Assembly: GCA_004335635.1 (NCBI GenBank)
Contig: QAXH01002640.1
Coordinates: 1-17,675, forward strand
Origin: Chloromonas sp. AAM2
Lineage: Eukaryota; Chlorophyta; Chlorophyceae; Chlamydomonadales; Chlamydomonadaceae
Length of the DNA stretch: 17,675 nt
Direction of reading: 5' to 3'
Made by a program: the position numbers and the translations under genes. Positions 1 to 9,800 of this stretch are shown here, one piece after another. How positions within the stretch are numbered: the stretch's first letter is position 1; the number at the start of each line of letters is the position of its first letter. The notes under the pieces are model-generated. The model made no database searches. It was not told where the DNA came from and saw only the letters and a list, made by a program, of their open reading frames with translations.

Positions 1-2302
1 GTGTGTATATGCGGTATACAAGGTTTACTATGGTAGAGCAGTGGCATTGCATGTAGCATGCTGGAGTATGCTAGCATACCGGCTGCCCCGGCTACCGGCA
101 TGCCATTGGACCATTGTGAGTTCAGCCAGTGCCTCTGGTGCAGTCAGTCAGGGATGATAGCTCAGTTAGTCAGGCAGACAGTCAGTCAGGCAGTCCGTGG
201 ATGGCTTTTGCAGTAGAGGGGGCAGGTCTGAATTTGCACTATGTATGTGTGTATGTCCTACCCTTCTTAAACCTGTTACATTATGTGCATTGGTTGTCAC
301 TGCTGTGGTTTGTCAGTCTCAAGGAGCGCAATACGTACAGGTTCAGGACTTCCTTCTGCCGCCATCAGCCATCATGAGAACTCAATCATGTACCAGTAGT
401 ACTGACCCAATGTACCAGTAGTCTGCAGGTGCCTGATGTTCAACAACTTTGCACACAACACCCTGGGTATATGGGGTATATGGGGTACATGTATGTGATA
501 ACAAGGGTGTGACGTCAAGTGCCCTCCCCCACCAGGCAGCAAGAACAAGCCGCGACAAGGATGCAGTCGTTCCTTTGCGTTGCATGGCGAGAAGACAGGA
601 CCACTACCAGAGACAAAAAAACGAGTTTGCCAGTTCTGAAACAATTCCATACGTCTTAGTGGCGAGGTGTCTAATTCTTCTTGTGGGGAAGTGGTATTTT
701 CAGAATATGTTCATATCAAGTTTTCATAAACGGTGAAGAATCTGTGTAAGTGTGACTACGCCGTCCACCAACATCAAACATTCCACACCGTGGCAGAACA
801 CCAAACAACAGTCAATATCTCAGTTGACGAATTAACACAAGCATTCAATTCATGACCAGTCCGTTGAATTCGTCTGACAATAAATTTCCCAGTCGCTGTC
901 GCTGTCCAAGTCCCACCTGGCATTCATCACCTGGCCGTGCGCCTGCCTGCAATTATTTCCATAAGCACGGTAGTGGGCCTCCTTGCTGCGGTTTCGCGTT
1001 GAGTGGCCAGAGTACATATGGCGAGCAAGGTAACGTTGCCTGAGTTGTCTAGCCGGCCCTAAAATGCCCTTCCTCCCACAGCAACACCCAGGACGGTAGT
1101 TCACAGAGAGCACACCCAATGCAGGCGTTTAGGCTTTCAGGCATTCAAGCATGTCGCCAGAAACAGCTGGTTGGCATGATCGTTGGCAACGTCATCCTAG
1201 TTTTGCCTAGTTCAGTTTGCGCTGGTGCATGCATTTGTCCATTGTCAGTCGACGCTGCAGTGGTGAACATGCACCGCCAAGCGTGGCGGTTAGACACTAG
1301 CAATAACGTTATGCAAAGCAGCGCCAACGCACCAGTACCAAGTGAGTGGTTGTCGTTATCGTTGCCGTTGGAACAAGTAAGCGCCTGGATCTCTTCCACT
1401 ACCCAACCACGGCATTGCGACAGACCGCTGGCGAGGTGCCTCAGCCTTGCCCCCTGGGGGGGTATAGCGGTTAACAATTATGTTGCCACATGTCGTTTTC
1501 AGTTTGAATTTTTGACCAAAAGTGGCCAGGTCCTTGTTGGTGGGTGCGGCACTCTCAGCTCACGCGGCTCGGCGTAGTGCTGCAATTCTACGAAATATAA
1601 CGAGAGCCGCGCGCGCTTGCGATCATTCTCTGCCACTGTGGAGAACTGTTTTCACATGGAAGTGCCCATGCTTGGCTTCCTACAGCCTGCACCTACGCGA
1701 GAGCAAGCGTCTTCGTGCAACTGGGCATATAGTAGCGCAGTGCATACTGCGGCAGCTACAAGGTCCTATTCAGCTCAAACCATGCATGCAATGTTCCAAT
1801 GGATTTGAGCGAACACGCCAACGGCTGTAGCTCTGCCAATGCCGTCTTTTGTGGCTGCTTGAGCATGTACTGCAGTGAGTTTCAAGTGGTTTTCGCGCCC
1901 TGAGGTGCCTTGCATGGGCGAACCAAATATTCAAGGGACTAGGGTTTCGAACTGAATCCCAACCTTACGGCTGTGTCTGCAAGAGTTTCAAGCGCCCGAC
2001 ACGTTGAGTTAGTGGCAGCAATCCCAGTAACCCCGTTGCCAACGAAAATTGTTCTGTTGCAAAAGTGGCGAACATGCTCGTTAACCGCCATGTGTGGGAC
2101 GGTGTGACACAATGAGGCACAAAGTGAGGCATGCCTTGTGTTTTCTCGTGTTTTGAGCACACACCCAACTTTGAGCATGCACACACGCAATCGCGGCTGT
2201 GATTTGCAGGTGATATAACTTCGGAGCCTGAGTCGAACAGGACATGTGAAACCAAGACATTTCATCATGCCCTAAGCCTTCGGGGCTCGTTCGTCTCCAG
2301 CC
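1..2302. other. Upstream region with no supported gene
   Basis: No reading frame here joins into a recognisable protein or shows a convincing exon-intron series on either strand. Open stretches are all under about 155 codons and have no family motif that I recognise. Small local duplications are visible, such as GTCAGTCAGG-type repeats near 145-195, a repeated TGTACCAGTAGT near 390-422, and a repeated GGGTATAT near 473-485. The last few hundred bases probably include the promoter and 5' UTR of the J-domain gene. The sequence TCGTCTCCAG just before the start codon could be the acceptor of a 5' UTR intron, but no donor can be assigned. Confidence 0.6.
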
Positions 2303-5018
2303 ATGGATAGACTGTTTGAACGCGCGTTCAACAAGGTTCATGGAGACGTCAGCAAGGTTCAGTCGCTGCCGCTACCCGACAGCGAACCGGCAATCCCAGA
2401 GGACTTATCAGGAGCACCGGGAGCCATCAAGCGCATTTTGCAGGACTGGAAAAACAAAGAGTACTTTAAGTAAGAGCAGTGAAGGCCATGTATCGCTGAG
2501 AAGCTGTAGAGCACAACAGGGCACACTTAGCGGTGTGTGGTTACTGAAGGCAAGTCAGTGCACCCACCCGTGCATGCCATTGCTGGAGGGTTGCCATACG
2601 GCTAGTTGACCAATTCCACCATAGGCCATAGAACTCAGATTAGCCAAACCTTTGCCACAGCTGACCAGCAGGATTCAATTGCATGGTCAACCTCACTGTG
2701 CTGGCACGTAAATCCATACAATGCCCAGTCAGCACCATGTACTCACGCTATGCCATGCACCCATACTGCCCGACCTCGCACAGCACTCCTGTGCTGTCTC
2801 CCACTCCTGTGCTGTCTCCCACTCCTGTGCTGTCCCCCTCTCCTGTGCTTTCTCCCACTCCTGTGCTGTCTCCCACTCCTGTGCTGTCTCCCACTCATGT
2901 GCTGTCTCCCACTCCTGTGCTGTCTCCCACTCATGTGCTGTCTCCCACTCATGTGCTGTCTCCCACTCATGTGCTGTCTCCCACTCATGTGCTGTCTCCC
3001 ACTCATGTGCTGTCTCCCACTCATGTGCTGTCTCCCACTCATGTGCTGTCCCCCACTCATGTGCTGTCCCCCACTCCTGTGCTGTCCCCCACTCCTGTCC
3101 TGTCCCCCACTCCTGTGCTGTCTCCCACTCCTGTGCTGTCTCCCACTCATGTGCTGTCCCCCACTCCTGTCTGCAGGCTGTTGCAGCTGCCTGACCCCAT
3201 AGCAGATGAGTTGGGAAAACCCGTGTGGCCCTGCACAGCCATGGACGTGTCGAGGGCATACCGAAAGTGAGGCACTCGGGCACGTCTGTCAGCACCGGGG
3301 TGCACATGCATGCATGGCCCAGGTGGTATTTTGGAGGACAGCAGTGTCATACAGTGGTTCTCATGGCTCCTGCTAGCATTGGTGCAGCTTAGGGCTTGGT
3401 CACTGTTCCTGTCTTAAACGCTGGGGCCATGGGGCCGATTAGTTGGGGCTGCACCTGCTGCTACCATGGCTAGCCGATGCTATGAGATGCTATGACTAGC
3501 ACCTCCTTCCCCTCAGCATAGTTCCTGTCGATGATGAAGGGGCCCAGGCATGATCACCAGGGGGGAGGATTTCAGGCCTACCCAGCCAACAACAAGACAG
3601 ACATTGCCCAGTTTGGGCAACATATTCCCTGTCTGGCTCATGGACGCATCGGATGAGTGCTGCTTGTGCTCGACGTTGTGCGTATAATCACAATCCCGTG
3701 CCGAGCCTATTCTGCAAATGTGCAGGATATCCGTACTGGTGCACCCTGACAAGAACCCGGGCGATGAGGCGAGGGCGGCCTTTGAAGCGCTGAATGAGAC
3801 ACACCGCATGCTGAAGGATGCAGGCAGGCTGGTGCGTGGGTGGTTGGGTGAGTGGGCTGTGCGACAGCTGTGTGCGGCATGAGGCGTGTGCAGTGGATGG
3901 ATTGGGTCAGATCTGCTCTAACAGATGACTTGACCGCAATGCCACGTTCGTCTCAAGCAAGTGTGTGGACACGCGCGGTCACCTGTGTTGTGTTCCCGCC
4001 TGTCGGTCGTCAGGAGGAGGTGTTGCGTGAGGTTGCGGGGCGGGCGCGGCGCGAGCGGGACCGGTTGGACGCGCTGGCTGCGAGTCAGTCGGGACATGCA
4101 CACCTTGCAGCGGCCAAGAACGCGGCGACAAAACGCCTCAGGCAACAACAGGTGTGGGGGCAGGGGCAGGAGGGCATGAGTGTGTGGGTCTGGGTGCGAC
4201 GTGTCCAGCCACAGGGTGAAGCAGGCAGGTGCGTTGGAATGCCACACCCAAGGAATTTTCGTTGTTTCCTCTACCCCAGTTGACGGAGGCACATGGCGAT
4301 GAGTGTGTTTAGCATGGCATGGCACGCAAAGACAACATGTGTGACTTGGGTTGAGAGGTGCATAGATCTTGCATTGAGAGGGAATGGGCCATGCGCTATG
4401 CGGCATTCTCATGCATAGCTGGATGTGTGTGGCGTGTTGCCTGCAGGGAGCTGCGTTTGAGGACGAGATTCGCCAGCAGATGCGCAAGCGGCAGGAGGAA
4501 GCAGCACGCAAGGCAGCAGCCGTCGCCCGTGCCCGCGCCACCTCCCTGCAGCAGGAGCAGGACCAGGCAAGTTGGTGCGCAATGTCGCAAGGCATGTACA
4601 TGTGATGATGGTGGCCAGATGGCAGTTGTAGCAAGAAAGGGGTGGTACCAGCGCAGCCCAATGGGCAGGACGGCACCAGGATGGCCAAAGGCAGGCGGAA
4701 GGGGGCTAGGATAAACCCACTCAATTGTTACATGGGAGCGGGCTTGAACGGTTGCTCGGCATCCTTACTTAGTCGACCGGCGTCCGCTTTCTCTCTTTCT
4801 TTCAGGAAGAGGACGAGCCGGACCGGAGAGCAGCAGCAGCCGGCAGGGGCCCGGGAAAGGCCTCCCAAGGCCCGCAGGCAAGCGCACGGGGCAAACGGCC
4901 CCAGCAAGCGGCGGCAGCAGCGGCTAGTGAAGAGAGTGAGGAGGACGAGGAGGAATTGAGGCGGGCGGCGCTAGCGTCAGCGGCACGCAAGCGGCGTAAG
5001 CCCACAATCTTGAATTGA
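2303..5018 (+). CDS. J-domain (DnaJ-type) co-chaperone, DNAJC8/Spf31-like, 6 exons
   Basis: Exons: 2303-2469, 3177-3266, 3726-3831, 4014-4151, 4447-4566, 4806-5018 (834 nt, 277 residues). Phases agree at every junction, and an in-frame TAA at 2273 limits the start. The J-domain lies at about residues 50-121: helix I around YFKLLQL (54-60), helix II ending SRAYRKISVLV (81-91), the HPD tripeptide that stimulates Hsp70 ATPase at 92-94, and helix III FEALNETHRML (105-115). Between helices I and II is an unusually long segment, about 62-77. Residues 122-207 are highly charged and probably helical/coiled-coil (EEVLREV, RQEEAARKAAAVARARA). The tail (208-277) is Ala/Arg/Glu-rich with an SEESEEDEEE acidic run and a basic KRRK end, compatible with a nuclear protein. 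The HPDKNP context and charged helices resemble spliceosome-associated DNAJC8/Spf31, but that orthology is inference. Intron 5 is GC-AG. The large introns 3267-3725 and 4152-4446 hold nothing else that I see. Confidence 0.9.
2784..3176 (+). repeat. 18-bp minisatellite, 21 copies, in intron 1 of the J-domain gene
   Basis: There are twenty-one head-to-tail copies of CACTCCTGTGCTGTCTCC from 2784 to 3161. A truncated copy (3162-3176) then ends in CTGCAG, the intron's acceptor AG. Variants differ mainly at two positions: C or A in CACTCCTG/CACTCATG, and T or C in GTCTCC/GTCCCC. The A variant makes up an unbroken block of eight copies at 2928-3071, suggesting local expansion. The unit length is a multiple of three and the array lacks stops in most frames, so it creates long spurious repetitive reading frames on both strands. 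The plus strand is pyrimidine-rich and may serve as an extended polypyrimidine tract. Confidence 0.97.
4567..4805 (+). other. GC-AG intron (intron 5 of the J-domain gene)
   Basis: The donor reads CAG|GCAAGT and the acceptor TTTCTTTCAG|GAAGAG. Exon 5 ends in phase 0 after the codons for QEQDQ. Exon 6 continues with EEDEPDRR and stays open to the stop, so the join keeps the frame. There is no suitable GT donor at the same boundary. Apart from the C at position +2, the donor matches the consensus perfectly, as is typical of GC-AG introns spliced by the major spliceosome. Confidence 0.85.
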
Positions 5019-6812
5019 CTGGCCCAGCCATGGGTAGCACCGCCAGGCACGCACGTCCAGACAAGGTGTTGCTGGTGTCTGTGTCACGTGCTTCTGATGC
5101 TGCTGTGTTAGTCCAGCAGCCACGCTTGGAAGGCCGGGAACTCAGCCTGGAGCTGACGTTTCTCCATGCCTAGTGCTGCTTGACATGCAGCCTGGGTTCT
5201 CATCCTCACGTGATAGTGAATTGTTGAAGGCTTGCCCCTGCCTCAAGCTTGCAGGTCACATGATCAGGTCACACGGCCCACCTTGGAAAACAATATTGGC
5301 TAGAGCGCTCAGTGTGTTGCCTGATCATCCAGCTGTGCTTGCGACCAGGGCGGAGCGCCGTCAAGCCGTTCATTAGTCATGCTGTCCCACTCAGAAGGCT
5401 ATTGAATAATCCCTTGCAATGAAGTGCATGCTGTCCCATAGTCAGTCCCAAGCAAGGGCATGCCCACAAGGCCAAGGTCCAGGACCTGACAAGCTGTCAT
5501 GGCTCAAAGTCAGCTACTTCATGACATGTGAATCTCAACGCAGCGTAATGCTCTGGATGAGGCAGCATGCTCCCAGAGTTTAATGTTGGCAGGTTGGACC
5601 GAGAAACGAATCTTTACCATCTGCTACATTGCATGCATGCACGATGCGTGCTTGTTTGCTTCCGATGTTACGTTTCTGTTCTGTATCTCACATGGTCTTT
5701 GTGAACGAAGAGGCTGTTGCCGTTGTCAATTTATTCAGTCAGGTGGTTTGAAGGTTGGGAACCTGACTGCTGGCAAATGCGTGAGACAAGTGCTGCAAGC
5801 CCTTGCTGTGGTCCAGTGGAGCGCTGCCTGGTGGAGCTTCCTTACATCAGCATAGCCGAAACCGCATAGCACTGTGTAAAGGGGATTACCTATGATGATA
5901 TGATGATGCTGATCCCTCTCACTTTGAGCAGGGTATCCTGTTCCCCCAGGGTGATGTGTTGCCCTCTTTGAAATGTCACAAAGCTACCCGCTGATGTGCA
6001 GTGAGCAAACCGTTTCTCACTGACCCTTCCACTCTGCAGCTCTTGAATGGTTGCACAAGGCTTACGTGTCAGACTACCAGGGTTTGTAAGGCGTCATGCA
6101 GCATTTGAAGTACATGCGCCATTGTGCTTGCGCTCAAGCCCAAGGATAATGTCCGTGTGCAAGATGGCCAGCGTGGTATTGAGTGGGCTGAACAAGAAGG
6201 CACGTTTGTTTGTTCCACATATGCACACCCTGACAATGTGGAAAGCTGGGGCCTGCCACGCCTGCTTGGCACCCGTGGCAAGAGATAAGTGCGATCATAT
6301 GGTGTTCAAAGGTGTTGTGTGCTGCTGCGTCCACGGTTCAGCAGCGGCGACATGACCATGTTGAGTAGGAGACTGAAATATTGGTAAACATTTATGTGAC
6401 GAGCTTCGCCAGGTGAGCCCGTGTCCCAGCGGCACAACGGCGTACGCCGAGCCAGCTTAACAAAATCGTTCAATTCTGAAGTTTGCGGGCATGGATAGAG
6501 GAAAAAGTGAGATGGAAACGGGCACGTCGTACACGCCGTACGGGCAGTAGCAAGGGCAAGGACGCTCGCAATGCCTCCCTGGTGGCAATTTATCACAATA
6601 TCATCTCCCGCAATATGCCCTCCTACAAACTTACAGGCAGTACAGCAGTTTTGGGTGCACATCTGCCTCAAGTTCCGCAATGAAGCGCAGAAAGCGATCA
6701 ATCACAGACTTCAGAGTCTCTTGCTGTACATCTGGACTGCAGTGCAGCCCCGGAAATTTCTAGCATACCTGGAAACGCAGTCGAGCAACCCTCAGGAAGG
6801 TGAACTGGTAGA
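5019..6812. other. Intergenic/untranslated region between the two protein genes
   Basis: This 1.8-kb stretch should contain the 3' UTR of the J-domain gene and the promoter and 5' UTR of the large TPR gene. No frame has a recognisable family or an exon series. A TGATGATATGATGATG microrepeat sits near 5892-5907. The first in-frame ATG of the next gene is limited by an in-frame TGA at 6801-6803. An upstream ATG in another frame at 6571 opens a reading frame that overlaps the large gene's start. If it is in the mRNA it would act as an upstream ORF, but I cannot tell where transcription begins. Confidence 0.6.
5875..5879 (+). promoter_or_regulatory. Candidate TGTAA polyadenylation signal for the J-domain gene
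   Basis: TGTAA is the usual poly(A) signal in Chlamydomonas-type green algae. This is the first one I find after the stop at 5018 and would give a 3' UTR of roughly 860 nt. A pentamer is expected by chance at this spacing, and the algal assignment is itself inferred. Confidence 0.3.
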
Positions 6813-9800
6813 ATGGGATGCGGTGCGAGCTCTGCGATTGCTCCCGAAGGCAGCGCACCCCAAGCAGGCTCTCCGAAACTGCAGCACGAGGACTACAGTT
6901 TGGCATCGCGGGAGAAGTCGACCATGCGCAAGGTGGTCAAAGTTGAACAGATCACGCAGCAAGAGCAAGGAGGGAAGGTTGTCACCACCACAACGACCAC
7001 CATCACAACATATGATGACGACAATCATGAAGGCGAAGGGGCGGGCTCAGGCGCTCCCACAGCCGAAGCAGCCTGCTCGTCGCAGCCCCCCAGCACCGGC
7101 CGCAGCACCAACAACTCACCAGTCCCACGCAGGCACAACCTTCTAGCTCCCCTCCCAACTCCACAGGCCCCACAAACCCCTGACATCACCACCCCCAGGG
7201 CCTCAGCACAGCCTGGGTCTCCCAACAAGGGCGCACAGGTGGCTCCACGTGCTAAGACAGACACTTCCTCTACCACCTACACACTGCTTGCTAACAGGAC
7301 CAGCAACCAACAGGGGCGTCTACCCGCACTGCTGGGCGGAGCAGAGGAGGGGCCAGCAGCCCTGCTACCGGGGGCCCTTGCACACCTGCAGAAACTGCAA
7401 GATCGGGCCGGCAACAAAGCAGTTGCCAGCACACCGCCCTCAAATAGCACGCTCACCCTGCACGCAGCCAGCATCGCAACCCGAGCATCTGCCACGGCGG
7501 TTGGAGCCGACAGTGTGACAGCACACACGCCTGCCGTCCGGACTAAGCCAGGCGTGGGAGTTGCGGCTGGTGCATGTGGCCCCCATGGGGAGGCTCACGT
7601 CCGCTTCACCACTCAAGGCACGGCGGGCGCTGCACGCCCCGGTGGCCTGCCTGCCAATCCCACCAGCACCACCAGCCGCCGTGCAGTTGACGTTCAGCCA
7701 TGCTCCTCCTTCGGATTTGTGGTTGACGACGCAGCCGATGGGCATGAGCTGGTAGGGGACGTGGAAGTGAGCGGTGGGACAGGCCAGGCCCGGAACGGTG
7801 GAGGTGCGAAGCCAACTCCCTTCCTGAGCAGCAAGCAGAGCGTGAACAGCAACAGCAGCCGGAGGTCGTCTGAAGACGAGTCGATTGGGCCGCTGCCTGT
7901 GGTCAAGGCGAGTGGGCCCAGTGTGACCGCCATCCGTGTGGCCGGAGCGACGGGGGCGGACCTCGTGTCGCGAGCCGTGCAGCGAGGAGTGCAGAGCTTC
8001 AAGCACGGGTAAGGCAAGGAGGTCGTGTTGCTGGTTGGCACGGGCAGGTTTCCAAACTAAAGGAGCAGGTGGGAACTCAACGGCAGGTGGCATGCACTGG
8101 CAGAAAAGAGACGAGGAACACTAACAGCCGTGTGAAGGCACGTGACGGATACATTAGCGCACTCTCCAGTCTGAGGAGAAGTGCAGGGTGATATTGCTGC
8201 TCACAACATACTCTGTGCACGCAGCAACCCTCTTGCACGTGCTTCCTATGCAGGCGCATCTCGCTGGACGGTGTGGCCCGCCTGGAGGTCGCAGGTCCCA
8301 AGAAGCGGCCTCTGACCTCGTGTGCTGTCTCCCTGGCCTTCCTGCTAGAGTTCAGCAGCAGAGTGTCAGCAGAGATGACCACGCTGGACGTCGTGTACAA
8401 GGTAGAGCTGTTTGGCTGAGCAGCTGGGTTCAGGCTTGGCCATGATTTTCTAGGGTAAGAATGTTCTTTTCCATCAACTGCCTCTGCTGCCCGCCCTGTG
8501 TTTCGTACCCTCCTCCCCCCTCCCCCCTGTGAAGCAGGGGGAGAAGAGGTAAGGTATGCCCCGTGCCTACGCCTGGTGTGACCACTTTTGTCGCCCATAA
8601 GATCATCTGTGTGCATGACTTTGGGGTGCTGAAAGAATATTGCCAACAAGTTGTCAGGGGCAAGGACGCTGTGTAGCACTGCTATATCCCCCTGCCAACA
8701 ACCTAGTTGCTGCCCTGTTGTTTGCTTGCATCAGATCATCGTCCCGGAGACGTCCCGGCACCGATGTCGCTACGTGGACTTTGTACCAGACGACCACTTG
8801 GCCACGCCTGACTACTTTGTTAGCCATAGGTGAGGCAAAGCGTACTGCCTGCAAGCAGAATTTGGCGTGTCAGAAACAGGCCGTATGTAACATGAGCAAT
8901 CCTACTCAGGTCAGGTCGTGACACGCAAGTACTACCACCAGCCAGATTTCATATTGCACAAGACCAAGGCCAGCGAAGCTTGCAACCAAATCATTGCTTA
9001 TGCTTCAGCTTACATATTTACACGCGGCGACATTGCTTTATCACGTTGTGGCCATTCACCACACTGTCCCAGGTGGGCCGCCCCCTTCAAGAATCTCATG
9101 TCCTCCCTCTTCCTGCACTTTGACTGCGCACGAGCCATGGGCAAGGGAACGCTGGACCCTTCTACTCTGTTCCTGTGGCTAGAGTAAGTCACACGGTTGT
9201 GTCACACTTTACAGTTGGACCTGGCAGCAAGCCTGGTGTTCCTGCACCTGAGAGAGCACCCTCCTCAATTTGCGTTGTAAGAGTAGAGCACTCGGTGTGT
9301 GTATCTCAGGCCAAGCCAGTCTGTGTCGCAATCAAATGCTTGCGCAGTACGTGAGTACTGGTTTGTCTACCGTAGCGTCCAGTTTAATGATGCAAACGCA
9401 TATGCGCTGCGTACTTGTTTCAGCCTGCAACAAGCCTTTGGTTCCCTTGTGATGTGCTTCACAGCATCTTCGCGGTGAACCAGCATCCCGGCGAGGCGCA
9501 GGCCGGTGACCTCGCGGGGCTTCAGGCCGCGCTCGGCGCCAGCCGGTCCGGTACGCTACTGTGCCTCGACGAGGCCGGCATGGTGCTCACGCGCATCTGG
9601 TGCCTCTACGAGGTGCATCACACCATCCGACTCAAGGGCATCGCGGGGCTCAGAGTGAGAGGGCTTGGGTCGGGCCTGGAGCTAATGCTAGGCGCAAAGT
9701 GCGGGATTTGCGGTCCCAAGTTGAGGTTCGCCCCCCGCCACCGCCACCATCACCAAAGCAATCATCAGGACAACTGATTGGTTGCGTTGCTGGGCAACCT

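Noticed and set aside
850..1119. Minus-strand frame of 89 codons with a DLDSDSDWE stretch
   Set aside because: It is short, unrecognised, and has no flanking exon that chains with it. I cannot support it as a gene.
1119..1577. Plus-strand open frame of 152 codons upstream of the J-domain gene
   Set aside because: It is the longest frame in the region but has no domain, no repeat and no splice-phased continuation. A random frame of this length is plausible in GC-rich sequence.
1939..2268. Minus-strand frame of 109 codons ending ALETLADTAVRLGFSSKP
   Set aside because: The end looks protein-like, but no family is recognisable and it overlaps the presumed promoter/5' UTR of the J-domain gene.
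2606..3307. Long repetitive reading frames (up to about 198 codons) on both strands, with repeats such as LLCCLP, LSPTPV or AQEWET
   Set aside because: They are translations of the 18-bp intronic minisatellite in successive frames. The unit is a multiple of three and free of stops, so openness is not evidence of coding.
3918..4724. Minus-strand open frame of 268 codons
   Set aside because: It lies opposite exons 4-5 of the J-domain gene and their introns, has no family motif, and is explained by GC-rich codons on the coding strand.
7440..8679. Minus-strand frames of 217 and 200 codons (7440-8093, 8077-8679)
   Set aside because: They lie opposite the first exon, first two introns and second exon of the TPR gene, with composition typical of antisense shadows and no recognisable motifs.
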